A stretch of 64,000 bases of DNA from an uncultured Exiguobacterium sp. (GCA_913775715.1 CAJYMC010000007.1:1054001-1118000), one strand, 5' to 3'; counted from the stretch's first letter, positions 43,776-52,728 are shown. Made by a program: numbers and translations. Notes: generated by a model not told the origin, from the sequence alone.

Positions 43776-44791
43776 TGGCACACGCACAGCAACAAATGAA
43801 TGGAAGAGTTGAGCCACCCGCTCGACCTTCCTTTTCTGTCGTTTGGACGAAGCCGTTCGTCTTGACCTTATGTCTCGTCTTAGCGCTCGCGACAGCGTCT
43901 CTCTTCACGGGTGTCTACGAACTACGGAGTGCCGCGAACGATTTCGATATGTTCTGGATCACACGTGTTCCACGGACACTTGCCTTGATGCTGACTGGTG
44001 CTGCGATGGCAATGGCTGGACTCGTCATGCAACTGATCACGCAAAACCGCCTCGTTGAACCGACGACGACGGGAACGATCGAATGGGCGGGACTCGGACT
44101 GTTAGCCGTTTACTTACTCGTTCCGGCACCATCGTTGATGATGCGGATGAGCGGTGCGATTGTGTTTGCGTTCATCGGAACGATGGTCTTCTTCTGGTTT
44201 CTCCGTTCGGTCCGGTTGCGGTCATCGTTGATCGTTCCGATCATCGGTCTAATGCTCGGAGCCGTCATCTCCGCGATTTCGACGTTCCTCGGGCTGTTTT
44301 TCCGTGCCAGCCAAGCGATTGAAGGCTGGTTCGTTGGTTCGTTCGCATCCGTCCAGATTGGTCGCTACGAATATCTCTGGATCATCATCGGTGTCACGAT
44401 CTGTATCTTCTTTCTCGCGAGTCGCTTGACGCTCGTCGGACTCGGCGAAGATATCGCGACGAGTCTTGGCGTCAACTACAATCGGTTGATGCTGATCGCT
44501 ACTGGACTGATCGCCCTATCAGTCGGTGTCGTCGCGACCGTCATCGGCAATCTGCCCTTCCTCGGCTTGATCGTTCCGAACATCGTCTCGATGTTTCGCG
44601 GTGACGATCTCCGTAGTAATTTGCCGTGGGTCTGTCTGATTGGGATGGCAACGATTTTAATCAGTGATCTGATTTCACGCACGATCATCCGCCCGTTTGA
44701 ACTACCGGTCTCGTTGATTCTCGGAACGGTCGGGGCAGCCGTCTTCATCATCATTCTGTTACGCCGACGGAAGACTGGAGGTGTCAGATGA
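43775..44791 (+). CDS. yclN: Siderophore ABC permease 1 (YclN-like)
   Basis: This 338-residue FecCD-type permease has about nine to ten membrane helices. The conserved NRLVEPTTTGTIEWAGLGLL segment matches YclN, and LGVNYNRLMLIATGLIALSVG and VGNLPFLGLIVPNIV-type FecCD motifs occur in the C-terminal half. It forms the translocation channel with the YclO-like protein. ATGA overlap with the next gene. Confidence 0.9.
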   Translation: MAHAQQQMNGRVEPPARPSFSVVWTKPFVLTLCLVLALATASLFTGVYELRSAANDFDMFWITRVPRTLALMLTGAAMAMAGLVMQLITQNRLVEPTTTGTIEWAGLGLLAVYLLVPAPSLMMRMSGAIVFAFIGTMVFFWFLRSVRLRSSLIVPIIGLMLGAVISAISTFLGLFFRASQAIEGWFVGSFASVQIGRYEYLWIIIGVTICIFFLASRLTLVGLGEDIATSLGVNYNRLMLIATGLIALSVGVVATVIGNLPFLGLIVPNIVSMFRGDDLRSNLPWVCLIGMATILISDLISRTIIRPFELPVSLILGTVGAAVFIIILLRRRKTGGVR

Positions 44792-45852
44792 GTACCGCGA
44801 TTAGACAACAAGAAGATTCACGAATTCAACCGAACGTTACACGTGAAACCAATCGCCGGGCGTCTGCGTTTCAGTCGAAACGACTCGAGCGCAGCTACTG
44901 GATTCTCCTCATTCTGTTCCTCAGCGGTGGAGTACTCAGTACGATCGGTCTCTTGCTCTACAACAATCCGGTTCCGTTTGATTCTCCGTCCTTTTGGCCG
45001 GTCGTCGAACGCCGGATCACCGCAGTCATCACGATGGCGATCGCAGCAATTTGCCAAAGTCTCGCGACCGTCGCATTTCATTCGGTCACGAGCAACCGGA
45101 TCATCACACCATCCCTGCTTGGTTTTGACGCTCTCTACTCGACGATCCAGACATCGATGATCTTTTTCTTCGGTGCGGGAGCACTTGTCGGCTTTACCGG
45201 CACGAGCGCCTTTTTGACACAGGTCGCGATCATGCTCGCGATGAGTCTCTTATTATACGGATGGTTGTTATCCGGAAAATACGCGAACCTGCAGCTGATG
45301 TTACTCGTCGGAATCATTCTCGGCACAGGTCTGAACTCGCTGTCGTCATTCATGCGAAAGATGCTTGCACCGTCCGAATTCGATATCTTACAAGCACGAT
45401 TATTTGGTTCGGTCACGAATGCCGACGCATCTTACTTCCCGATTGTCATTCCGGTCGTCCTCATCGTCGGTCTATTGCTCTTCTTCTCGTCAAGACGACT
45501 CAACGTCGTCGCACTCGGAAAAGAGGTCGCGACATCGTTCGGCGTCAATCATCGTGGCAGTGTCATCTACTTCTTGATTCTGATTTCACTCCTGATGTCG
45601 ATGTCGACGGCATTGATCGGACCGTTGACGTTCTTCGGCTTTTTAGTGGCGACACTCAGTTATCAGGTCGCTGCGACGTACGATCATAAATACGTCTTCC
45701 CGATGGCATTCGCGATTGGTTTCTTCGTTTTGACGACTGCCTATTTCTTCATGTATCACATTTTCAACACGCCAAGCGTCGTCTCCGTCATCATTGAACT
45801 GTTCGGAGGACTGATATTTCTTATCGTGTTGCTTAGAAAGAGGTCCCTATGA
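44788..45852 (+). CDS. yclO: Siderophore ABC permease 2 (YclO-like)
   Basis: This 354-residue FecCD permease begins with a soluble, basic N-terminus of about 40 residues. The membrane part has ATVAFHSVTSNRIITPSLLG, the typical TSFGVNHRGSVIYFLILISLL, and LIGPLTFFGFLVATLSYQ. Together with the preceding permease it makes the heterodimer. It overlaps the ATPase gene by ATGA. Confidence 0.9.
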   Translation: MSTAIRQQEDSRIQPNVTRETNRRASAFQSKRLERSYWILLILFLSGGVLSTIGLLLYNNPVPFDSPSFWPVVERRITAVITMAIAAICQSLATVAFHSVTSNRIITPSLLGFDALYSTIQTSMIFFFGAGALVGFTGTSAFLTQVAIMLAMSLLLYGWLLSGKYANLQLMLLVGIILGTGLNSLSSFMRKMLAPSEFDILQARLFGSVTNADASYFPIVIPVVLIVGLLLFFSSRRLNVVALGKEVATSFGVNHRGSVIYFLILISLLMSMSTALIGPLTFFGFLVATLSYQVAATYDHKYVFPMAFAIGFFVLTTAYFFMYHIFNTPSVVSVIIELFGGLIFLIVLLRKRSL

Positions 45853-46601
45853 TATCACTTGAACAAGTTAAAAAATCGTATACGGATGAGGTCCGAATCG
45901 GTCCAATCGACTTAACGATCCCAAAAGGCGGATTCACGGCGTTGATCGGTCCAAACGGTGCCGGTAAGTCGACGACGTTGATGATGATCGGTCGTTTGCT
46001 TGATCTCGATGCCGGGCAGATTGAAGTCGCTGGCATGGATGTGACAAGTAGTAAATCGAAAGACTTAGCAAAGATCATCACCATCTTGCGACAGGAAAAT
46101 CATTTCGTAACCCGGCTGACCGTCCGGCAGCTCGTCGGCTTCGGACGTTTCCCCTACTCACAAGGTCGCTTGACGGCAGACGATGAAACAATCATCTCGA
46201 AATACATTGACTTCTTAGAGTTGACGTCGCTTGAGAACCGCTATCTCGACGAATTATCGGGCGGGCAGCGGCAACGGGCCTATGTCGCGATGGTACTCTG
46301 TCAGGAAACGGAATACGTCTTACTCGACGAGCCTCTTAATAACCTTGATATCGCCCGCTCGGTCCAGATGATGGGCTACCTGCGGCACGTCGCTGATACG
46401 TTCGGACGGACGATCATCACCGTCTTACACGACATCAATTTTGCCGCGAAATATGCCGATCACATCTGTGCGATGAAGGACGGACAAATCGCTGCCTTCG
46501 GAACGGTCGCCGAAGTCATGAATGAAGCGCTATTATCCGAGATTTTCGAGACCCCTCTTGAAATCATCGAAGGTCCGTATGGTCCGATTGCCGTCTATTG
46601 A
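45849..46601 (+). CDS. yclP: Siderophore ABC ATPase (YclP-like)
   Basis: This 250-residue ATPase of the FecE/FepC family has Walker A LIGPNGAGKSTTLMMIG, signature LDELSGGQRQRAYVAM, Walker B VLLDEPLNNLDI and switch TVLHDINFAAKYAD. It powers Fe-siderophore import. It completes the operon and is followed by a terminator. Confidence 0.92.
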   Translation: MISLEQVKKSYTDEVRIGPIDLTIPKGGFTALIGPNGAGKSTTLMMIGRLLDLDAGQIEVAGMDVTSSKSKDLAKIITILRQENHFVTRLTVRQLVGFGRFPYSQGRLTADDETIISKYIDFLELTSLENRYLDELSGGQRQRAYVAMVLCQETEYVLLDEPLNNLDIARSVQMMGYLRHVADTFGRTIITVLHDINFAAKYADHICAMKDGQIAAFGTVAEVMNEALLSEIFETPLEIIEGPYGPIAVY

Positions 46602-46635
46602 TGCTGATAGCGAGTACCTAATATCTTTTTAAATC

Positions 46636-46677
46636 AATGAGCAAACGTCACACAGTGGTGTCGTTTGCTCATTTTCG
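46636..46677 (+). terminator. Terminator after the siderophore operon
   Basis: AATGAGCAAACG pairs with CGTTTGCTCATT, with an inner CACAC/GTG region and a T-run after the second arm. Confidence 0.85.
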
Positions 46678-46744
46678 TATATACTCTCCTCTTGAAACCA
46701 TCATCCATATTTTGTAACATGAGTTTTAGAAAGGGTGACTGAAT

Positions 46745-47209
46745 ATGGATGTTTTACTCTACAACTTCATCATGTTTCTCTTCTATTTTCCTTGTTTGAT
46801 TATTCATGAGTATGGTCATGCGTTCGCTGCACGATGTTATGGTATTCCGATTAAATCCATTGCATTAGGAAAAGGAAAACCATTTTTTCAACTGGGACAT
46901 TTCTTTATTTCTAGAAAGTACATTTGGGAAGGGTTATATACTCCGGGCGGCCCTATCAGTACGTTAAATCGCACGCAAAAATCTTTTTATTATCTAGGTG
47001 GTGTACTGTTTAACTTCATCTGTGTTGTGATCGGGAGCGTAATCCTTTTTCTATTGCATAATGAGACAATACAATACATCCTACAAGCTTTCGTACGCAT
47101 GTCCGCTATATTCGTCATCTTCAATCTATTACCACTTCGTTTATTTAGTGGATTTCCAAGCGATGGATTACAACTGATCTATCTATTTAAACGAAGAGAT
47201 CATGCATAA
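46745..47209 (+). CDS. M50-type membrane metalloprotease
   Basis: The HEYGH motif (HExxH zinc site) lies in the first membrane segment at about residues 21-25 (CLIIHEYGHAFAARCYG). The second site, SDGLQLIYL, lies near the C-terminus in the position of the third zinc ligand. Four hydrophobic segments span the protein of 154 residues, close to the minimal site-2-protease fold. It may cleave a membrane regulator or signal peptide, but the substrate is unknown. ATG with AAAGGGTG upstream. Confidence 0.8.
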   Translation: MDVLLYNFIMFLFYFPCLIIHEYGHAFAARCYGIPIKSIALGKGKPFFQLGHFFISRKYIWEGLYTPGGPISTLNRTQKSFYYLGGVLFNFICVVIGSVILFLLHNETIQYILQAFVRMSAIFVIFNLLPLRLFSGFPSDGLQLIYLFKRRDHA

Positions 47210-47248
47210 TGAATTAGGAGTATGATCTCTTCACATTTTATATAAAAG

Positions 47249-47285
47249 AGACTGGGAGAATGTAGATGTCCTAGTCTTTTTTTAA
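47249..47285 (+). terminator. Terminator after the M50 protease gene
   Basis: AGACTGGGA pairs with TCCTAGTCT (one G-U) and is followed by a T-run. Confidence 0.7.
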
Positions 47286-47570
47286 TGAGTACATCTAAAA
47301 CATACCTTGGATTGCGATATACATTTTGATAAAAGATAGTATGTACGCATATAGTTACGTTAAGGTATGAGAAACTATAGAAAATCCAAGTGTCTCAAGA
47401 AATATTGGATATATTGAAAAAGATGGAACATTCGGTATAAACTGCTGACTCCCACATACCTTAGTTTTTACCACTCCTCAGAATAATTTTGTAAACGCAT
47501 TCAAATTACTGGTGATTTAGTAGTAACGTACGTCATACTGACTGTAGGTAATAGAAAAGGAGTGTTGAAG
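47286..47570. other. Gene-free AT-rich region
   Basis: About 285 bp before citrate synthase hold no gene. A short plus-strand frame near 47390-47447 reads SRNIGYIEKDGTFGINC and then stops; it resembles one unit of the GYIEKDGT-type repeat proteins of Gram-positive bacteria and may be a relic. The right end contains the promoter region of the citrate synthase gene. Nothing else is seen. Confidence 0.3.
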
Positions 47571-48677
47571 ATGGAATACAAAAAAGGACTCGAAGGCGTC
47601 ATTGCCGCTGAAACACAAATCGGTTTAGTCGATGGAACGTTAGGTCACCTTATTTATCGCGGACACTGGGCAAAGGAACTCGCATTATCTTATTCGTTTG
47701 AAGAAGTCGCGTATTTCATCTGGAATGGTGAATTCCCGACTGAATCGGAATTGGTCACATTCAAGGAACAGATGACAAGCTACCGTGAACTTCCTTCTTA
47801 TATTAAGACGATTCTCGATACATTACCGAACGAGATGGATGTCATGAGTACGATGCGAACAGCAATCTCGGCACTCGGTACACCCGCTTTCGCTTGGCCA
47901 CCGACAATTGATCAAGCGATGCACGTAACAGCACTCCTACCATCGATCATCGCCTATAAATATCAAAAAAATCAAGGTGCTGCCTTCATCGAACCGAATC
48001 CACAACTTGATCATGTCGCGAATTACATCTATATGATTAAAGGACAATTGCCGAGTGACGTTGAGATTAAAGCGCTGACGGCGTATCTAATCCTAACGAT
48101 TGAACACGGTATGAATGCTTCGACGTTCGCTTCCCGTGTCGTTGTCTCGACGGAATCAGAAATGATTTCTGGCGTCTGTGCCGCGATTGGTTCCATGAAA
48201 GGACCGCTTCATGGTGGAGCTCCGTCAGAAGTCATTGAGATGATTGATGAGATCGGAACGATCGACAACATCGAACCGTGGATCCGAAACAAGTTAGAAA
48301 AAGGCGAAAAACTGATGGGCTTTGGACACCGTGTCTACAAAACACGCGATCCACGTTCTGAAGCTTTAAAAGTCGTCTCAAAAGATCTCGCGCAAGAGAG
48401 CGATTGGTTCAACCTGATTACACAGATGGAGCAAACGGCGATTGATTTACTCGAAGAGTACAAACCGGGCAGAAAACTCTATACGAATGTTGAGTTCTTC
48501 GCGGCAGCCGTCTTAAAAGGACTCGACATTCCGAAAGAACTGTTCACACCGACATTCACCTCTAGCCGCATCATCGGTTGGACGGCACACATCCTCGAAC
48601 AAGCAGGAGACAACCGCATCTTCAGACCACAATCATCGTATACGGGACCGATGCCGGAAAAAGCGGCTAAGTTTTGA
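47571..48677 (+). CDS. citA: Citrate synthase (CitA/methylcitrate synthase type)
   Basis: This 368-residue enzyme condenses oxaloacetate with acetyl-CoA, or with propionyl-CoA in the methylcitrate branch. Conserved parts are GLEGVIAAETQIGLVDG near the N-terminus, IEHGMNASTFASRVV, GPLHGGAPSEVIEM with the active-site His and the GFGHRVYKTRDPR signature. It has the short-form length of Gram-positive citrate synthases. The ATG at 47571 has AGGAG eight bases upstream. It stands apart from any TCA gene, so it is probably the minor isozyme (inference). Confidence 0.85.
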   Translation: MEYKKGLEGVIAAETQIGLVDGTLGHLIYRGHWAKELALSYSFEEVAYFIWNGEFPTESELVTFKEQMTSYRELPSYIKTILDTLPNEMDVMSTMRTAISALGTPAFAWPPTIDQAMHVTALLPSIIAYKYQKNQGAAFIEPNPQLDHVANYIYMIKGQLPSDVEIKALTAYLILTIEHGMNASTFASRVVVSTESEMISGVCAAIGSMKGPLHGGAPSEVIEMIDEIGTIDNIEPWIRNKLEKGEKLMGFGHRVYKTRDPRSEALKVVSKDLAQESDWFNLITQMEQTAIDLLEEYKPGRKLYTNVEFFAAAVLKGLDIPKELFTPTFTSSRIIGWTAHILEQAGDNRIFRPQSSYTGPMPEKAAKF

Positions 48678-48701
48678 TGAGTAGTAGTCGGAGGAACTCT
48701 T

Positions 48702-49646
48702 TTGGCGAAAAGTGATCATTTACTTGCAATACTTTGGATACTACAGTCCGGAAATAAAGTAACGGCTCAATACATCTCAGAACAACTTGAGATCAATATT
48801 CGGACCGTCTATCGATATATTGATACGCTTTCCGCGAGTGGTGTCCCGATTGTTGCCGAAGCAGGTCATCATGGTGGATACAGCTTGTTAACTCAATTCA
48901 TAGAAGCACCTTTATTCTTCGATGCTGAAGAGCAGCAGTCTTTATATCACGCTGCTCTTTTTGCAGAAGAAGCCGGTTACTATGGTAATACAGCTTTAAA
49001 TCGCGCGATTTCAAAAATAAAACAGCATGCTTTAAAACCATCGACAAGTGCTCCGCTCTTGGATGTAATTCCCTATCAATCCGAAATGTCGTCGAGAGCC
49101 GAAAGCTTGTTACGAGAAATCGATCAAGCCATTCGCAGTCGAACAACCATACATATTCAATATTGTCGCGCGAACAATGAAGATGTTCAATCACGTGACA
49201 TCAATCCTTTTAGATTAACTTATTGGAAACACGCTTGGTACGTCACTGCCTTCTGTCAGTTAAGAGGAGCAATTCGTCATTTTAAAATCGACCGCATTCA
49301 CAAATTCAATGTGACGACGGATCAATTCGATATTCCAGATGATTTCGATGTTCAGTCTTCTTTTATGACCGATTTACTACCAAATCCAAGAGAAACTCAA
49401 GGTGAACTAATCCTCTCCGGTGACACCTCTACTATCGATTCAATTTGCCAACACTGGTACTTTAAACACTGTTTAATCGAACAAAATCAAAACCGTGCTG
49501 TTTTTTTGATTGAGATGAGCGTTTTAGACGAACAAGTCCCGAGTCTCCTTATTGCTTATGGAACATCGATACAAGTCGTTTCTCCTGTTGAAATCAAAAG
49601 TAAAATCATTGATCGGTTACACGAATTGATCGCTTCGCATCAATGA
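48702..49646 (+). CDS. WYL-domain (YafY-like) transcriptional regulator
   Basis: Residues 1-60 are an HTH_11 winged helix (VTAQYISEQLEINIRTVYRYIDTL). Residues 130-300 hold a WYL domain (INPFRLTYWKHAWYVTAFCQLRGAIRHFKIDRI). WYL regulators bind nucleotide-like or nucleic-acid ligands. The TTG start has GGAGG seven bases upstream. A CTGACA-N5-TGTCAG inverted repeat lies between this gene and the downstream DJ-1/PfpI gene, so it may control that gene. Confidence 0.88.
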   Translation: MAKSDHLLAILWILQSGNKVTAQYISEQLEINIRTVYRYIDTLSASGVPIVAEAGHHGGYSLLTQFIEAPLFFDAEEQQSLYHAALFAEEAGYYGNTALNRAISKIKQHALKPSTSAPLLDVIPYQSEMSSRAESLLREIDQAIRSRTTIHIQYCRANNEDVQSRDINPFRLTYWKHAWYVTAFCQLRGAIRHFKIDRIHKFNVTTDQFDIPDDFDVQSSFMTDLLPNPRETQGELILSGDTSTIDSICQHWYFKHCLIEQNQNRAVFLIEMSVLDEQVPSLLIAYGTSIQVVSPVEIKSKIIDRLHELIASHQ

Positions 49647-49656
49647 TTTATTTTCA

Positions 49657-49673
49657 CTGACAGTAGTTGTCAG
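49657..49673 (+). promoter_or_regulatory. Candidate operator of the WYL regulator
   Basis: CTGACA and TGTCAG are perfect arms separated by five bases, sitting upstream of the DJ-1/PfpI gene and directly after the regulator gene. Confidence 0.5.
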
Positions 49674-49724
49674 GATAACTTTTCTATACTAAATGTATCT
49701 CATATAGTAAAGGAAGCGGTTATC

Positions 49725-50360
49725 TTGACTCACACTGTCTATTTATATGTATTCGATTCAATTTCAGATTGGGAATACGGTTACGTGATGCCAGAGTTAC
49801 ATTCACGAAGATATTTCAAAACAGATGCTACACAATTAAATGTCGTTACAGTAGGAGCAACGCTACACCCCATCACGACAATGGGAGGACTCCGTATTTT
49901 ACCGGATATCACGGTTTCTCAATTAGAGCTTACTTCAATGGATGCTTTAATCCTGCCAGGTGGACAGTCGTGGCAAGAGCCTCTTCATGTCCCCTTACTG
50001 AATAAAGTAGGAGTCGCCCTAAGTAACGGAACGCTCATCGCTGCAATTTGTGGGGCGACAGAAGGATTAGCAAAGAACGGATTCTTGGATCAGCGTCCAC
50101 ATACAAGTAACGATTCATTTTACTTACAATCCGTTTGCCCGAATTATGCAGGAACACCTCTTTATCAGCATACTCCAGTCGTTCGTGACGATTTATTAAT
50201 CACAGCATCAGGCATGGCTGCGCTTGAGTTTGCTTATGAGACGATTCGAGCACTTGATGTGTTTACACCTGAAACGTTAGACGCATGGTATGGTCTTCAT
50301 AAGACGAATGAAGCGAAATATTTCTTTGATCTCATGGCTGCAACGTCCGTTAAGCAGTAA
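49725..50360 (+). CDS. DJ-1/PfpI family protein
   Basis: This 211-residue protein of the class I glutamine-amidotransferase fold has the nucleophile elbow AAICGATEGLA with the reactive Cys. The N-terminus reads VYLYVFDSISDWEYGY, and MDALILPGGQSWQ is the preceding conserved strand. Such proteins act as glyoxalase-like, deglycase or protease-like enzymes. The TTG start has AGGAAG upstream. It is probably regulated by the upstream WYL protein. Confidence 0.88.
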   Translation: MTHTVYLYVFDSISDWEYGYVMPELHSRRYFKTDATQLNVVTVGATLHPITTMGGLRILPDITVSQLELTSMDALILPGGQSWQEPLHVPLLNKVGVALSNGTLIAAICGATEGLAKNGFLDQRPHTSNDSFYLQSVCPNYAGTPLYQHTPVVRDDLLITASGMAALEFAYETIRALDVFTPETLDAWYGLHKTNEAKYFFDLMAATSVKQ

Positions 50361-50371
50361 AGTTGCTATAT

Positions 50372-50411
50372 AAAAAAGTGGAGCAATGCACACCATCGCT
50401 CCACTTTTTTA
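50372..50411. terminator. Bidirectional terminator
   Basis: AAAAAAGTGGAGC pairs with GCTCCACTTTTTT, with an AATGCACACCATC loop. It separates the DJ-1 gene and the DUF1349 gene. Confidence 0.85.
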
Positions 50412-50416
50412 ATGTT

Positions 50417-50974
50417 TCATTTAAGGAATGTCTCTAATGAGAAATCTAGTACTTCCACTTCATACCCTGCCGCTTCTACATCCGGACTACACGCATACGG
50501 TCCGATCTTCAAATCGGTCACGTCATGTAAGTGTGCGATTCGGAGTTGCTCTTTGTGCTCTCCCGTTACGTGATACAACGTGACGTCTTGATTGAGGTAA
50601 TGGAGTTCAAAAACAAGGGGTGCATCAAACAGCGTATTGTCGACATCTCGACACGACCAGTCCGAGTACCCGAAGCTCGTCACGACAGCACCGAGATGTG
50701 ACGGACCATCCGGAATGAACTCAGCCGACACTTTCACCCAGTGGTCGCCACTGACATACAGTAATATCCCTGCTTGGTCATATGTCGCTTTCGGGTTTAG
50801 CTTCACTTCAATCTGGCATTTAAACTCTCCGTTTGGAGCATTCTGTAACAACGCATGACCTGTCAGACGGTTAAACTGATAATGGGTATTGCGCCAAAAA
50901 TCCGTATCCGGATCCGTCATGAAGCATAATGGTGTCTCCTCTTTAATACGTGTTGGTCGATTGAGCCACTTCAT
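50417..50974 (-). CDS. DUF1349 family protein
   Basis: This 185-residue protein has the DUF1349 pattern: a TDPDTDFWRNTHY opening, the strand pair QAGILLYVSGDHWVKVSAEF, VVTSFGYSDWS and a LKIGPYACSPDVEAAGYEVEV ending. The family forms a concanavalin-like beta sandwich that may bind sugars. AAGGAGG precedes the ATG, directly after the 18-codon ORF. Function unknown. Confidence 0.9.
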   Translation of the reverse strand: MKWLNRPTRIKEETPLCFMTDPDTDFWRNTHYQFNRLTGHALLQNAPNGEFKCQIEVKLNPKATYDQAGILLYVSGDHWVKVSAEFIPDGPSHLGAVVTSFGYSDWSCRDVDNTLFDAPLVFELHYLNQDVTLYHVTGEHKEQLRIAHLHDVTDLKIGPYACSPDVEAAGYEVEVLDFSLETFLK

Positions 50975-50991
50975 CGATCATATCCTCCTTA

Positions 50992-51048
50992 TTAACGACC
51001 TCTTAATTTCCGTAACTTTCGATAGCCACGAATGAGCATATCGATCAT
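50992..51048 (-). CDS. 18-residue cationic peptide ORF
   Basis: ATG at 51048 is preceded by AGGAGGG with good spacing. The frame reads MIDMLIRGYRKLRKLRGR and ends in TAA at 50992, 18 bases before the DUF1349 start. It has a net charge of about +7 and could form an amphipathic helix. The ribosome binding site is stronger than that of many neighbours, so translation is likely. It may be a small protein, a leader peptide or a bacteriocin-like peptide; function unknown. Confidence 0.5.
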   Translation of the reverse strand: MIDMLIRGYRKLRKLRGR

Positions 51049-51075
51049 ACAATCCCTCCTATTTTCTATGAACCC

Positions 51076-51603
51076 TTAGACGACTTGACGAAGTCGTCGT
51101 ATATCCTTATATAAAGCCGATCGTTTCAAACGTCTATTCCGTATTAAGTATTGCACATCCGACCGATTATCGTACATCAGTTGAATATGGAAATAATTGA
51201 TATATTCAAGAATTGCAAAGACATATAAAAACAACGTGATTCGTAATCCGTACACTGGAAAATCGGATTGAAAGCGAATCCAATCGAGTCCGAATGCACA
51301 CGCTGTCAGGACGATCAAAGCCAAATTGAGGATACGACAAAGGAATAATCGTCGGACGACGGATTCCGGGGTGATCGACGTTCCTTCCTCCTTCAGCTGT
51401 CTCGACTTGCTGTACCAATACCAAGCTCCTTGAATCAACAACAACTCAAACAAAAACAACGACATCCAAAAGGAACTGAGTTCAAATAACTGAAGTCGAG
51501 GAAAGACACGATTGCCAACCCAACTCAGCGGTAAAATCGTAATGACCGTGAACAGCTCCCCTCGGTACAGATAAGCGAGTCGTTCCGCAACGAGCCGCTT
51601 CAT
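51076..51603 (-). CDS. Membrane protein in the mup operon
   Basis: This 175-residue protein has four membrane helices (about residues 18-34, 42-62, 92-110 and 120-142), with a basic C-terminal tail (NRRLKRSALYKDIRRL). It begins MKRLVAERLAYLY. The ATG at 51603 overlaps the stop of the mupG-like gene as ATGA, so it is translationally coupled to it. It was not recognised; a role in cell-wall sugar metabolism would be only an inference from position. Confidence 0.7.
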   Translation of the reverse strand: MKRLVAERLAYLYRGELFTVITILPLSWVGNRVFPRLQLFELSSFWMSLFLFELLLIQGAWYWYSKSRQLKEEGTSITPESVVRRLFLCRILNLALIVLTACAFGLDWIRFQSDFPVYGLRITLFLYVFAILEYINYFHIQLMYDNRSDVQYLIRNRRLKRSALYKDIRRLRQVV

Positions 51604-52646
51604 GGCATGACCCATTCGATCCGGAACTTACTTCCTGGACCAAGCTGTGCGATCAATGGTTGATCGACCTCAATCACTCGTCCGAGGACGTTGACTCGCT
51701 CATCCGCAGGTAGATTACGTTTCATAATTTGAACCTCGCCCGCGTATCGCCCGTATTTTTCATTATCGATCGTGATGGTTCCAAGCGGACGGACAGACGG
51801 GTCTTGCGGTGTCAGATCGATGGTCGACGGACTCATTCGCGACTCGACGGACCGAATGACATCCCGCGCTGGATCAAAACGATTCGTTTCCGTATCTCGT
51901 TGTGCTTGCTGTCCATTCGCTACTGACCGCAGTACGATGACTCCGGTTTGCTCTGCTTCAAATTGCTGGATTGTCGCCTCCGACAATCGTGGATCTCCAA
52001 CGAGGATTCGATTGACGGTCGATTGTAAATCGATATAACTGGCGAACGGTGACGCATGCCGGTGTTCTTCAAGTGTCGGTAGCGTCTCAAACAACGGTCC
52101 ACGAAGTGTTCCATCACCCGGTATGAACGCTTGGACCCGTAATCCTTGCGCCTGCAACCAAGCATTCTTTGCATCAAACCATGCCCGGTCGAGTCCTGTT
52201 TCCGGTCGCGGATAAAAATTATGCCACGCTTCCGTGTGATCGATTCGCAGACCCTGTGCTTTCATCTCCGTTAATTCGTCTTCTGTTAACGTACTGGCGT
52301 TCAGCGCGACCATCATTTGGTTCGATAACGTCGCGATTTGCAACGGGCTGATGCCGTAATCAAGACGCAGTCCAGTGACACCCCAGTCCGATAACGTCGC
52401 TGCCGTCTCCCATGTCTTGCCGAGCGTCGCGAGCGACGCCGGTGCAATGTCCGCCACGAGCTCATACTCGAGTGTCTTTGCTAAGCGACCGAGCGCTTGC
52501 AAACGTTCGACGTACAGTGAAGAATCGTCCTCAGGAATATGTAGCGATGTAAAGAGTGACGTAAAGCCAACAGCGCGCATCCGCTGTAGCCACTCGCTCG
52601 TTTCGTCTGTGATCGGTTCACTTAAATAGATTGATAATCCTTTCAT
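51600..52646 (-). CDS. mupG: DUF871 protein, MupG-type 6-phospho-N-acetylmuramidase
   Basis: This 348-residue protein of DUF871 has a TIM-barrel-like N-terminal part (GLSIYLSEPITDETSEWLQRM, GLRLDYGISPLQIA, HNFYPRPETGLD) and a beta-rich C-terminal part (GTITIDNEKYGRYAGEVQI). The family includes MupG of Staphylococcus, which cleaves MurNAc-6-phosphate-GlcNAc disaccharide phosphate in the cytoplasm during wall recycling. The neighbouring murP and murQ fit this role. ATG with AAGGAG upstream. Confidence 0.85.
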   Translation of the reverse strand: MKGLSIYLSEPITDETSEWLQRMRAVGFTSLFTSLHIPEDDSSLYVERLQALGRLAKTLEYELVADIAPASLATLGKTWETAATLSDWGVTGLRLDYGISPLQIATLSNQMMVALNASTLTEDELTEMKAQGLRIDHTEAWHNFYPRPETGLDRAWFDAKNAWLQAQGLRVQAFIPGDGTLRGPLFETLPTLEEHRHASPFASYIDLQSTVNRILVGDPRLSEATIQQFEAEQTGVIVLRSVANGQQAQRDTETNRFDPARDVIRSVESRMSPSTIDLTPQDPSVRPLGTITIDNEKYGRYAGEVQIMKRNLPADERVNVLGRVIEVDQPLIAQLGPGSKFRIEWVMP

Positions 52647-52675
52647 CGACTCACTCCTTCTCTTCTCTACTTAGA

Positions 52676-52718
52676 GAAAAAGCAGCTGATTCCTTCTTTT
52701 TCGAAGGATTCAACTGCT
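52676..52718 (-). terminator. Intercistronic hairpin between murP and mupG
   Basis: On the minus strand AGCAG, an inner ATCCTTC/GAAGGAT stem and CTGCT form a hairpin followed by TTTTTC. It can attenuate transcription between murP and mupG or stabilise the upstream mRNA. Confidence 0.6.
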
Positions 52719-52728
52719 GGTCAACACC

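Noticed and set aside
45261..45689. 142-residue plus-strand frame inside the YclO-like gene
   Set aside because: Out-of-frame shadow of a clear permease; very rich in Arg and His.
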